A DNA stretch of 64,000 bases. Source: Botryosphaeria dothidea (taxonomy: Eukaryota; Ascomycota; Dothideomycetes; Botryosphaeriales; Botryosphaeriaceae). The stretch lies in the NCBI GenBank assembly GCA_011503125.2, contig WWBZ02000040.1, positions 2,232,001 to 2,296,000 of the forward strand, given 5' to 3'. Position numbers and translations under genes: made by a program. The notes below the pieces were generated by a model. It was not told the origin of the DNA, ran no database searches, and worked only from the letters and a program-made list of their open reading frames with translations. Positions 36,695 through 49,402 of this stretch are shown one piece after another. How positions within the stretch are numbered: the first letter of the stretch is position 1; each line of letters starts with the position of its first letter.

Positions 36695-39407
36695 CGCAAA
36701 GCGTTCCGTTCTGACCTTCCGCCCCTACCATCCGAACTGGTGCCCGCCGCCGCCGCCTCTAATCGTCAATTTGAACGCGAAGACTGAACGTGTGGCCCCA
36801 AGGCGAGCGTCGCCACGGAGAGAAAAGCGCCCCCGGGAGGAGGGGTGGGGCTCGTGCTGGCAGCGGGACGGATTTCGAGACGGGAAAACGGCGGAATTGG
36901 AGGCGAAGCTGGGAGGAAAGAGGTTCTCGCACCGGCCAGCGAGATCCGGGGGACTTCTAGTACACGCTGCGGAGAATTCTGTGCTTTGCTGCCTCCGCCA
37001 TGGAGGATGGCGGACTGAAGAGGATGGCTTTGTGCGAGCCAGGATCTTCATAGCACAGGATGCAGAGAATACCGGTCAATACTCCAGATACGGAGGCGAG
37101 CGTCCAGAAGACACGCCCAGTGTTTTGCAATGGTCAGAATGAAACACCGACGGGAAATGCGCTGAATCACAGGCGGTTGTGAATGCACGGGAGGCCCAAC
37201 TTCTCGCAGTCACAAAGGAGTAATTTCCAATGATATTCTAGTGATGTGAAAGTTCTGGATGGTCTGGCTTGAGGCATCTCTTTCAGCGGAGGGCATGAGC
37301 CCGAAGCTGAGAGACAACGAGAAGTCAAACAAAGAATGACTGGCCAAATATCTTTAACGGGGACAAACAACTTCAGCGAAAAGAGCATCTTGAACTTGGT
37401 TCGGAAAAACCGGTGCAACGGGCGTCCCGAGATAAGACTGGTGGGAAAACATTCAAGCCTATGGAAATATGATGTAACGGACAGCATCTAAGAATGGAAC
37501 AAGGAAGACGAAGAGCACCTCAGAATGTGACTGGCGCTTGGAGAAAACGGCAAGGTAACAGAGGGGCTTAAGGATGCTGTTTTGTGGGCGATGGCTCAAT
37601 GAGACCATCGTGAAAAAGGTGTATGCATCACCATTCTTATTGAACAGTTACCTTAAGTACCAGTGAATGATGTCCTTTTTCGTGTAAGTTATTTGTTTAA
37701 AAATGTAAATTGAATTACAGAAATTTCCAGAGACTGAAGATGCAGAAGAGATTGGCAATCAAGTATCGAACCAAGCAAGACCGAGGAATATAACGGCAGG
37801 GAACACTCGCTTGACAAGATTTGTGAATCCAAGGAAGAGAGACCTTACTGTCTCCGGGGTTCTCTTTGATGAAAGATGGTCTTGAAAAAAACTTAGAAAA
37901 TGAGCCCATGCAAGTAAAAACTAATAGGTAATTGATGAAAACCGTGGGACCAGCACCCTTTCCCTTGCATGCATGCCTGCTATTAGGGGTAGGTGCAGGC
38001 AATTCCGGATTTGCCGATCTCTGCAGACGCTCGTACATGTACCTCAGGAATGGCGAAACAGTCATTGGTCTGGTCTATACAAGATGCATAGCCGCAAACC
38101 CGCTGCGCCAAGTCTGATGACAAAATCTTTCCCTGGAGGCCAGCGCAAGGTGCATGCAAGCCCGGTACCTTCCGGTGAACATTTGACGACACTTCTCTCG
38201 GGGACCTTCCCGTGCCCGGTGTTCTCCGTCCGTCCGTCATGGGCCGCCACGTGTAGACGGCATGTTCCTTCACCCCGGCGACGAGAGGCTAGATCAAAGT
38301 GGAGCAGCGAACGGACGGGTTGCATGCATGTCAGTGTGCGCAAACTGTCGGTCGATGCAGGACCTGTGTTTCACAGGTGGGGTTGAGAAGAAGGAAAGGG
38401 ACGGAGGATGTGAGTAGAAAGAGAATTGGAGGCATGCAGGTGGGTCCTGCGGGCGGCGGTACGGCTCGCGTAGCCGAGAATCTTCGTCCAATCGGCGACG
38501 CTAACTGCAACAGGAAATACGCGTGGTGGTGGTCTTGGCTGCGTCTGATGAGCGACTGACCGGCGGCGGCGTTGCGGGTGAGACTTGCCGCTTATTTCCG
38601 CACGGCATCTCTGGCTGTGGAGGGCGCTGGCCGGTGGGAGAAGAGAGCGAGAGATGCCGCGAAGGTGCGGAGGTGGATTGGGAAGGATGGGCATGTCCGT
38701 CGCGACCAAGCTCTATCACAGCGCGCTTGCAGTTGGTGCTACAATGGCCAGAAGGATGCTCTATGCACCTTCGGCCTCGACGATGACCACCTTTCCCAAC
38801 CTTCTCAACGTCCACTACGCGAACCACCTCGCCACCTAGCGCAACGCCGTCCCAGATGGTGGATCGGCCCAGAACACCATCCGCCATCCCGCATCGACGG
38901 TTCGCTGTCCAGCCCACGGGACAAAGGACCTCCCATTAACAGCCGGACTATAACGCAGGTATCCTCCCCAAGAATAAGCTTAAATCGCACATCGATCGGG
39001 GAAAGAGGGCTACATCTCACGGTAGCGTACTTCGCTAAGCTACCCGTACTTGCGTATATATACTTACTCCGGTACACGAAGTTTAAGCTTCCTTGCCTCG
39101 AGCATGGAAGGTAAAAGCTACTTGAACGCTACCGCGACGTCGCCAATTTACCCGCAACCCCGCCCTTTGTCAGAGTTGCGGACCGGGCCTTGAGCAGCGA
39201 TGGGATGTACCTTTCTCGTGGCGGGGGGAATCCCCAGGTGAAAAAGCGTACTAAATGGACGGCCCCAAGATGCTACGAGCCACGAAGCGAAAGGGAAGGC
39301 CTGGAAGGTTAGATGTAAATGAGCAACTGTTCGATGGAACGTAACATCTGCAGCTTTTACTACAGAATCAATTGATCCTGATGAAACATGCACAATCGTC
39401 CCCTCAC

Positions 39408-39410
<3 letters not shown>

Positions 39411-39446
<36 letters not shown>
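39411..39446. repeat. (TC)18 microsatellite
   Basis: Eighteen uninterrupted TC dinucleotides in non-coding DNA. Confidence 0.95.
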
Positions 39447-39449
<3 letters not shown>

Positions 39450-40931
39450 CGCGGTTGCTCGTGAACATCTCCTCCTCCGCAGCCAAGCCACACAAACACC
39501 AGTTTCAGCCACGAACTCGTAGTGCATCGTCCGCTCTGATAACCGGAAACCGCCGGCCCAAAACCCACGAATCGGCCGTTAAAGGAATGGCGTCAGACCT
39601 TCTTTGAGCTGCATTAGGGGTGCAAGCGAGCAATAGGCTAATGCGTCATAGATTAAAAGAGAACCCAAAGTCGGCAGAATGCAAAATCTTGATCTATAGC
39701 GGCTGTTCCGACCCGTCTTGGCGATTCGCGGTAGTAAGGACGTCTCCCGCGATCGTCGCAGAGTCAAATGGTACGGCAGAGTTGTGAGGACGGAATGGTT
39801 CCGGTCCCTGCGTCGAGAAGCACCCCCAAAACATACCGCCAGCTGTCGTTTGCACATTCAACATCATCAAACACACAACTAAGAGAAGGCGCAGATACGA
39901 GATGAACCGGGTATCAATGCTAAAATTTTGGAGGCTGTACAAGTATTACAAAAGGCGCTATGATGCTCACATGACCTAGACGATTATCACAAAAAGGAAA
40001 AACAAGGAAATAGGTAGTGGTTACCCAAAACGATTTTGAGAGATAAGGGAAAGGGTTATTTTGTGCGTCCAGTTAGGAAGAGGAATAGAGATAAAATTTT
40101 ACCGGTAATGGCAGAGGAATCATTTTTGTTTTGCCCATCCAGCCAGTTCTATCCCCACCTTCAGAAAAGTTGTAAAGGGAAAAAAAAAATCTTGGTGTGA
40201 CCGCTTACCCAACAGAAAGCCTACCAGATGATGAATTATAGAAGACAATAAAAGTTGAGTTGTGAAGCAACAGCAAGCCGCCCAATCAGCGCTCATCCGC
40301 CCATCAAAAGCCCACCCTGAGCGCCCAACGGGGAAGAAAAAAGGTACTAATGCACGCGCTCAATAATGCAAGAGAAAGTCAAAGGCACATGAGATCGACG
40401 CTTCCCCACCAGCCATCGGTCTACAGGCTAAGGAGCTCGATGGAAAAGCAAGTCTTCTGCGCGAAGCTAAAGATGTTTGCAGCAGGGTTGCTGCAGCTCC
40501 TCGTTGAAGGCAACCCCCGAGTAAAGGAAAAGAATCGCAAGTTTGTCCATGAAGATTGAACCAGTAGGCAGAAGAGAAGAGGACTAAAGGGAAAACATAA
40601 CGTGCATGCCGCGCCGTAAGGTCGTAACCAACTGTGAATGAGAAATCCAGCCTACTCAATCATATCCTCTCTGCAAGGCAACGAATCAAAAGGAATAACA
40701 AACTACACCTGCATGTTGAAAAGTAGTAATTGCAACCCCGTGCGGAAGCCCATGCAGGTGGTGAAGGTGGAATTGGCGTGTGGCACAGGACGTCGAGATC
40801 GACTTTGGAATTTTTCCTCCTTAGTTCTGGGATCTGACTAATTTCGGTCGTCGCCAATACAGACGCCGCTGTCGTCTTGGATGATTCCACGTTGCGAACC
40901 TCAACGGACTTCTAGATGATGATACACCCAA

Positions 40932-43900
40932 TTAGTTATCAGAGGAATCAAAAGCACGTAGAAGGCGGCCAACGGAGCTGGGAATAGTAGGGTCGGACAT
41001 GTCATCTCCGTCATGGTCCGCTCCACCTGCTTCCTTCTCCGCTTCCTGCTTGGCATCCTCTTCGGCTTTGAGACGCTCTTCGCGCTCTTTGTAGATCTTG
41101 TCCTTCGTGTCGTTGGCGTAGTTGAGCGCGTCGATGTAAGTCTTAAACTTGACGAGCTCACGCAGAAGATACGCCGACTTCTTCTCGAAATTGGCCATGG
41201 CCTTTGCCGCATTGGGGTGACGAGGAGAAAACTGCGAAAGTTAATAAATTTGGCTACCGTGACGAGGTTGGATGTAACTTACGGCAATCATCATGGGCGC
41301 CCTCAATTCTTGGTGCCTCTGCAACTCGTCCTCAACGCTCTTGACATACGCCGAAAGAGCCTTGTGTTGGTCGACCTCCATGAGGTTGCTGGCCATCATG
41401 CTTTGAGATGGAGGTGTCCAGTCCGAGAGCACAACCTTGTCGCCAGGAAGGCGCGGCTTGATCGTTCCGTGATCCATGGAGCTGCGAATCGAGCTTTGAA
41501 TGCTAGGACGGGGCATGCCCACATTGCATGTCGTAGGTGAGCTCTCAGGCCTACCGATGAGCGCAGGGTTGATAACGCTGTCACTCCAACCATACTCGAT
41601 GTTGCTAACACCTCCAACGAGAGGCTCCTTGGAAAGACGGGCGGACCAGTAGTTTGCAGTCTGCACGTATTCCTTGACAATTTCAGCAGTACCAGCCTGG
41701 AAGAGGTGCACCGCACCCGTGGGCAGGGAAAGAGCAAAAACATGCGGCCTGGTCTTTGAGTAGCCAGGAGGCGGGAGAGCGCTGGCGAGTGTCTGCCGTA
41801 GTAAGAAGGAATGGAGTTCCTCGGCGTTGTCGGCCCAGTTACCACCGCCAACCACACCGCCAGTAGACGGTCTGCGCTTAGCCTTGGACCTCATAGACTT
41901 GGCGTTCATGTTGAAGGTGAAGACCTTCATGTAGCCCTTCTCAATGACAGCGAAGACCTCGTTCCAGTTGCGATCCTTGTACTTCTTGTCCATGGCCTCA
42001 AGATGGTGCTTGTGCTTCAGGATACCCTCCTTAGCCCACGGCGGGCCGTGAAGCTCAAGAGACTCGTCCTCAAGCATTGGAGCAGTGCGGCCGAACTCCT
42101 CGTAGCTTGCAATGGTGTGGTTCTCCTCATTGCCCTCCCGGATGATCGCCTGGCTGAGTGCATTGGCGAAACCAATAGATTGCTGGTAGTCCGGAGCAGC
42201 GAAGTGCGTTCCCAAAGAATCGACAGACATGGAGGTTCCCGTCTTTCCAATTGAGTAGGTGCTCCATTTGCTTGAACCAGCTGGGCTGAACACGGATTGG
42301 TCGTCCAAACTTGTTCGGCTTGAACCGATAGTGGAGTTTGGATACAGCTTCGGCCTCGACCGTGTCTTTGAGTTCCAACGAGAGGTTGCTGACCGGAAAT
42401 CGCTGTGACGCCCGCGGTAGCTGGTGGTGTCCGAAGGAGCTTTGCTGAGAACAGACGGAGTGCGCCTCAGCATACCGCCAACCGAGAGGTTGTTCGATGA
42501 CGGAGCGGGAGTACTCTCAACGCCGTGCAGAGGAAGCTTAGAAGTTTTGATGGAGTTGTAGAACTCCTTCAAAACGATCTCCACCTGGAATTCCCAAGCC
42601 TTCATGGAACCCTCAAACGGAGCCTTGACCAGGACAGTGCAGGCGTCGCCAGTTCCAGAATCAGGGTTGGTGGGGTATCCGTCAGAGTCTGTGCGCAGTC
42701 CCATGGTTGGCCTGATGGACAAGCGGTTCTTCGAACGCTTGGTGTTGAGATCCACAGACGGGCGCTCGGGATTGTCAAAGGTCGGCGAAATCGGAGTCAT
42801 GGGATCATCCATAGGGGTTCCACTACGAGATTGCGTGTTCTGCGCATTCTCGTTGGCCTCTTCGATTTCGGCGTCAACGACTCTGCGGATAGTGGGCAAC
42901 GTGTTTTTCACAAATTGCCCACGAGTCATCTTCGACTCAATATCTGCCATATGAAGATCAGTGTTCAGAAGGAGAATGGAGTAGCAGATCGTGTGGACCG
43001 CGCCTATATCACAACATTAGCATCGAATTTAAGTTCATGAAAGTTGCAAACGACTTACCTGCCGACTTGAACCCATGGTTCGGATTGCACTCGCACCATC
43101 TGTTAGCAAATGCATCCAGAACGCGGTCAACCTCTTGTGTTTCTCCTTTCAATACGAGCCTGTTACACAGGTCACGCATAGCAAGGAGAATACTGAAACC
43201 CGTCCACTCGTAGATCTCCATGTAAGCTTTGCGGCAACGCGCGCTGATGATCGTCTTCTCGCCAAGCCATGCTGCTGCTCTGCCCTTGGAAAGAAAGCTT
43301 TCATCTCCATCGTAAATCTGCTGTGCCTTTTCGCGATCTTCGTCGGTCGGCTCTTCGCTGACAGTGGCAGGCGCGGTGCGCTCCACCTCCACGGAGGTCC
43401 TGACATCGCCGCCTTCAACTTGCACGATAGGAAGGCTTGAGGCTGACTGATAGGCGTCGCTGGGTGTGATGGGTGAATGATCGGCAGGAGACTGTAGAGT
43501 CCGTTGCGAGGACTTGGCGCCTTCCAGGGGTAAGGAGAGGGATGCTGGTTCGTCGAGTTTCTCTTCTGAAGATGTCGGTTCGAGCCAAACTCGGTTGTTC
43601 TTGCCATTGACGTCATCGCCGTTAGTCTCCTTTTTGGACGGGGCCGTAATGACCCAACTATCCTCTTCTCCCTCAGGGCCATCCGAAAACGTAGACACTT
43701 TCTGTGAGGAACCTGGGTACGGCTCGATTCTCTTCTCCCCAACGTTGGCCTTTTGCCGAGGCCCAAGGTTGTCCTTTGCAGATGATGGATGTTGGACGGC
43801 GGGACTTGTCGCAGGCCTCCTGGACTGCTCGGGTGCGTACATCGCTTGGTTCTTTGATGGAGTTGCCATGTTGCCGTGTTTATCCTCGTGTTCGCTGCTG

Positions 43901-45858
43901 TCGGCGAAGAACGATGCGTCGTCGTTCGACCTACCCGAGGCCCCTTTTCCTCGCTTCACCTTCAGCTTATACTTCGGGCTGTCCTGTGTGCCGTTGTGCA
44001 AGTGTTGAAGTTCACCAACTGCAGGTGGCACACTTTCATCTGTTCCACGGGATCCCGGCTTGACGGTTCGGATTGTCGCATCCTTGTGGGGCGTGTACTC
44101 CGGTGAGAATCCGCCCGGGTGATCGTTGCCGTCGTCGACGGGGCTCTGCTGCTCCCTGCTGTCGAAGTACGCTTCGCGGGGAGTTGCAGCCGGTTGATCG
44201 CCCAAATAATCCTTCATCGCATTGCGCAAGCTGCTAGATGTGGGGCTAGGCAAAACTGAGCTTCCAATATCGGTCACGCGTTGAACTTGCAGAGGCATCG
44301 GTGGTGGTGGAGGCTCTTCGGTGACCGACTTCTTCCTCCTGCGGAAAAAGGACGAGTTCTTCTTGGTGAGTGTCCTTGGTTGTTGAGGTTCCGCTGCCTG
44401 CGGCTTTTGCGTTGAAATGATTGACCCCGATCGGGCCGCACTCTTTCCGGTCTGTGAGTGATTATTCTGGGCGGGTGTGGTGGACGGACGCTTCGCCTGT
44501 TCAGGAGATCGTGTGTCGAGGGGAGGTAGCTGTGGCGTTGCGCGGGGTTCCTGGGTCGTCTGACTCCTTCCACCTCCAAAGACACGACTGAAGAATCCAC
44601 GGCGCTCCTTGGGCGGTTCTTTGCTTTGTGGCGTCGACGGCTTGCTAGGTGTTGAATCTGCGAACGCAGGGATTGGCGGGAGCTCACGAATATTTACTGC
44701 GTTGACGAATTCGGTGGCCTGGGCTCGGATGCTCGCGTCTGGACCCCGTGCCTTGCCATTCCACGGCCCCTTGCTTGAAGACGAACGAATACTGTTTCGT
44801 CTTGACGACGGCGCCGGAACAGCGGGAACATGGACTGGCAGCGACCCGAACGGCGATTGCTGCGGCACATAGTCGTAACCTGGCGCTGATTGCGGAGGAT
44901 CTCCATACCTGCGCATACCCGTCGGGATTGTTGGCGTGGGCGCAGCGTCGTAAGCAGCGTATTCGAAGACGCTCGGTCTTCCTCTGTTCAAGATGGAATC
45001 ATAAGCAGAGGTAGGCGACATATCGTCGTTGTGGAAAGGCCGGCGGTCATACGCATTGTCAAAACTTGAAGAGCGATTCGAGCGCCGCGAGCCAGGAGAA
45101 ACAATCTGGGTGCTGTAGCCGTAATCCATGCTCGATGCAGAACTGCCTTTGCTCCCCTTCCTGCCCGCTCCTCTCGAGTGCTGCGCAACGCTGCCCTCGC
45201 CGTACAACGGTTTCCGCGGCGTGTCTGAGCTCATCCTTGCCGAACCGTAGCCCCTTGACCCCGTGCTCTCTATCCTGTCCAGCTCGGTGCGGAAGTTATT
45301 TGTGCTGTTGCTGCGACGGCCGCGCGAATGGTGGGAGGAGTAGCGGCTCGACGTATCATCATGGACTTCGTAGTCGGAGGCCAGCGAGGAGGAGTGGTTG
45401 TGGTGAGGGTTGCGAAAAATCGGCGGCGGGGAGAAGCGGGTGACGGTGGATTGATAGGGCTCGTTGTCGTCGTGAAAGCTGTTGTACAGGCCGCCGAAGT
45501 GGGAAGGAAAGGTCGCGCCGCCGTTGGGGAGAGCGTCCAGAGAAAGCAGCATATTGTCGACGACAGACTCGCGGGTCACGTCCCTGAAGTGCAGGTCGTG
45601 CGAGTCGCGCGACATGATAGACAGCTCGGTGGCTCCGCTGCGTCTTTTGTCTACAGGCGTCTCATCCTCGAAGAAGGTCGTCTCGTGCTGGGCAGACTGG
45701 GTGTCCAGGGCGCGCATTGGAGCCTTGCCCTTGTGCTGTGTGGGCGTGCGCGGCGGCGACTGGTCGCGCATAGCTCCGTGGACGGCAGAGCTGGGCATGA
45801 CTGCCTTCGCGGAATGGTTCGAAGCTTGTGGCGGGAGGTATGGGTCGCGAGCTTCCAT
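40932..45858 (-). CDS. Sec7-domain Arf guanine exchange factor with PH domain (Syt1-like)
   Basis: Three exons, 45858-43059, 43003-41283 and 41231-40932, giving 1606 residues. The first ~840 residues are disordered, rich in Ser, Pro and Arg, with no clear domain. The Sec7 domain (about 845-1000) spans the first intron: AAWLGEKTIISARCRKAYME, then LKGETQEVDRVLDAFANRWC with the catalytic glutamate in KGETQ, then AVHTICYSILLLNTDLH and KMTRGQFVKN. A PH domain follows at about 1250-1410 (KEGILKHKHHLEAMDKKYKD; WNEVFAVIEKGYMKVFTF). The C-terminal ~100 residues carry a helical PH-associated segment (LLRELVKFKTYIDALNYAND) and an acidic coiled coil. Domain order matches yeast Syt1, which activates Arf/Arl GTPases at the Golgi. 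The ATG at 45858 is the first in a frame open to the Sec7 domain. Confidence 0.9.
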
Positions 45859-48800
45859 AGCGCAGCCTCATGGGCGTCGCGCAAAAGGGTTTGGCGACGT
45901 GCGCGCAGAGGACCCCGTGCTGGGCACGGCCAATGGGCTGGAGAGCGCGCGTGGGAAATTGCAGTCTGGTGGCAGCGATGCCGTGTAACTGGCTTTGGCG
46001 GAGCTGCGGTGGACCTTGATGCCCCTGGGTGCGGATCGGCCTGGAGCAGCGCAGCACTGGCCAGGCGTGGGCGGACGTCAGCAGTCGGCAGCAAGCTGGG
46101 AGACCATGCCTCTCGTGGGTCTTGGACGGGCGTGGTGTAGCAGGCTGCGGGGCTAGCAGCACGGAGGTTTTGAGTGCACGAGTGCCCCTGATGGAGGAGC
46201 GCCAGACGAAAACTAGCAGGCGCCACGACAAAGCCAATTAAGGACAGGCGCGGCTATAGCAGGCCCGGGCCCTGCGGCCTGTATGCTCGCTCGAAGCGTC
46301 TCGTCGTGCGTTCCCCTGCATGCAGCGGGCGTGCAGCTCCCGAGAGCCACAGACAGCTGGGGCGCGCCGATTCGCGCGCGTCGCTGTAAGGGCCCGCTGA
46401 GAACTCTCCTCCACAGCGCCGGCCACGCTGGGTCGTGGGCCCCTCGCCGATCGCCCGCTAGAGTCTCACGAATGCAGCTCCAGCGACCAGGTTGGTCGAC
46501 GTGCCCCGATGCTAGAGCAAGCCCGCTGACCCCGTTGCGCCATCCCCTGCACGCTCGCAATCCCAGCACCACGCGCCAATGCCCAACCCGCCGGGCGACA
46601 GATGCGTTCGCGCGCGCGCGGCTTTCATCTGCTTGCTGCTGCCATCCACGCAGCGACCCGCCCGCGCCAATCGCCAGCACCGCGCCGCGCCACCGTGTCG
46701 CTAGATGCCGATGCTGCACCTCTGGTCGCACGCGCGCCCGCGCCAGTCCGTACGCGAGCCTGCGTCCCGCGCTTTGAAACAGCGCTTGGGACGGATGCCG
46801 GCCGCTGCCAATTTGATCGTGCAGCGAAACAACATGTGGAACACTAAACACCATCACTCTGACATCGCACAACAACCCGACCAGCGGGGCCGCCCTGCAC
46901 CCTCGACCCTGGCCGCGGCTGCCGCCGTTGAACCTTCTTCGCCCCACGTCCTGCGGAGACCCTTCGCCTCCGTCATCGTTGTATTTATCCAGAAACGTAC
47001 TTTCCCTCCGCCGCCGCCGCCCCTGCAATGTTGTACCTCTGTGTAACGATTGAGCTGATATCTCGCCATCTCGGCCCCGCCTCTGCTCACCTGGGAGTCT
47101 TCTCGTCTGCCAGGCCGATCTCCCGCTTTACTAGGCACCCAAGACTCTTCATTTTTAAGGTTTACACTACGCGTCCCGACCAGCCGGCTGTCTCAATACT
47201 TAGGCTTATCGTGAACTGTCTTTCACCCTTCCTATTCGTTCCGCGCCCTCCGCCTTGGGTAGGCTTTTCCAAAACACTGGCTAGACAGCCGAGCCCAGTG
47301 CCCGCATATACCACGTTGTCCCCCTTCCCTGCGTCATCGACCTTTTTAGACTTTTGCGCCATATCCGCCTCGAGCATCCCTGCCTGCGCTGCTGGCTCAG
47401 AGTCAGTCAGTTTCCCTCCCTCCATCGACTGGAATGGCAACCAGCACGAGTACAGGGGCTACAAAAACGACGTGCCTTGAAACTCTTTCGCTCGCGAGTC
47501 CCAGCGCAGCGGGCTGAAATTGAACACTCACGCCGCACCAATTCTTTTCTCGGTAAACCCCATACAACAGACCTGAATCGCAAAGCCTCGTGGGAGGGAA
47601 TGCCGGTCATATCTCTCGTCAAGGGACCCAGTTCCCGCCACTTGACAGGCCGGGGACACTGGGCTTTTAGACTTTGCTGCCCTACGAAGCCAGCCCTATA
47701 AGGAAGTAGACGCAGCAGAAGAAAAAGCAATATAGCTTCTAGACGTCGTTCTGCCGTTGAACCACCCACTTTAGTGTTTCAGTATTACCAATATCATGCT
47801 CTCTCCGCCTCCACGTCATCCACATGACTCTTCCATCCTCGAGCCTCCATGTTCTTTGGGCATCTGTGATAGTGGGGTCTACCTCTCCATTGACGCCCAT
47901 TTTGTGAGGCGAACGTGCATTGGCGCAGAAAGCGAGCCTCACTTCTCGGAAATGAAAGAAAACCAAAAGGCATCCCATTACGAGAAAGCAGAAGTTCCGC
48001 AAAGAATTTACACATCCATGAACAAGGGAGACCTCGACATCCCATACCAGCGGTCGTCCGGAAGAAGTGGTATTGATGCCCGTGCGAGGGCGGTGCAAGG
48101 GAAACGATGATACGTGAAAAGATCGCTGGACTATGAAGATCACACTTGGCGGCACCTTGGTCAAAGCCTTGTTGACGACCAGACGTTCGAAATTAGTGGC
48201 TGTGAATCGAAGATCCAAAACTCTTCCATCGATCGCTTTGCTTCTCCATTGTCCCACCGTCCGTCTCTTTTTCCTCACCTTCTCGGTCTCGCGTTCCTGA
48301 CAAGACAAAAGTTTCCCCTATTGTCCACTCCGTGCATTTTCCGCCACAACGACGTCAAGATAACGCTCACACTACTGAATAGTCCAAGCAACCAAGGCTT
48401 GGCTACGAACGAAGAGAAAAAAGGTTGGCATCGCCCGTGCATAGAAAGGTTGCGGCGTGAAAGGGAGGAACGTGCACAGCACTACACAGCTGGTTTTAGG
48501 CTTTTTGGCATTCCAAGCGCCCGTCGTCTTGCCAGAGCTTCTTGGCTCGTGTCGCTAGTGCTTCTGCCTAGCAAGCATTCTAACTGTTGTTTATTTCGTC
48601 ATCCCTCTTTCTTTATCTCCTCGTGCCGATGCATTGCCCGAAAGGGGCTTGGTGCGACTATTCAAAGATGAGTTTGAAGCAAGCCTCGTGGCAGTCGGCA
48701 TCAAGTCAACCCTTGCATGATAGCCCCTAGTCCGGCATAATACTCGGGTAAGAGCGAACAGCTCATGGCCGGCATTCCGACGTGGATACATGGGATTGGT

Positions 48801-49402
48801 TCCAGAAGGTGTAGTAGGAGTGCAAGTGCGCAAGCGGAGTCGAATCACTCCTTAACGCTCCGTTTTTCTCGGAATACTTACGTCGAGATGATTGCGTCGA
48901 CCCTGCATGCGTATATGCGCTGTCATTCAATCAAATGTTGTCGTACTCACATTGGTTGCGCAGAAGTTTCGCTCTATTATTTGCAGCTGCATGCAGGAAC
49001 CGACGCCTCTTACAAGCTACGAACAAAGAAACGCAAATGACTTGCCGCTGCCTGGTCTGTCCCATTGAGCGGGATGCAGACCTTGGGATTGTTCACATTG
49101 CTTGGGTCCTGGAAAGTGTGGAAGATGTCGGATCATGCTGCCGCGTGGCAATCACTGCTCCATTGAGCAACAAGCTCGTAACACATCGGGGGAACGGAAG
49201 AGCCGAGTATACCCAGCTCCTCGTAACGGCGGAAAGGGCTGACACAAGTGAGAAAGCGCAGATCCTGTCGAACGCAATTAGAGCATGCGTATTCATGACA
49301 CAGTCGCAGGCCATGCAACCTTCTATAACGAAGAGGATCTTTCGTGCCGTCATCCAAAATCCGTTGTCTCATGCCCTCCATGAATAGCCGAACTCCTGTT
49401 GC
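45859..49402. other. 3.5-kb gene-poor gap upstream of Sec7 gene
   Basis: No gene can be supported. From 45.9 to 47.0 kb the DNA is strongly GC-rich and open in several frames on both strands, with Arg/Pro/Ala-rich translations and no domain. From 47.0 to 47.45 kb the plus strand is pyrimidine-rich, like a promoter, and leads to a short ATG-led frame of 27 codons at 47434-47517 (MATSTSTGATKTTCLE...) that I cannot extend. The remainder shows nothing. Confidence 0.5.

Larger units (their letters stand above)
35953..40931. other. 5.0-kb gene-poor gap, Argonaute to Sec7 gene
   Basis: I find no gene with a recognisable domain or consistent splicing. The gap holds the 3' UTRs of two convergent genes plus several kilobases with no assigned role. 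It contains a GT microsatellite (36670-36694), a cluster of GCATGC palindromes (37967-38437), a small palindrome-rich AT island (about 38975-39120) and a (TC)18 run (39411-39446). It could contain decayed repeats or non-coding transcripts. Confidence 0.5.

Noticed and set aside
36558..37142. 194-codon plus-strand frame in the 5-kb gap
   Set aside because: No domain, includes a GT microsatellite in its frame, and low-complexity basic translation.
46213..47028. A 271-codon minus-strand frame and its plus-strand partners
   Set aside because: Same reasoning: high GC, simultaneous open frames, Arg/Ala-rich, no recognisable motif.
47434..47517. Short ATG-led frame (27 codons) after a pyrimidine-rich promoter-like stretch
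   Set aside because: Too short, and no splice site extends it into a longer protein; kept only as a remark in the region note.
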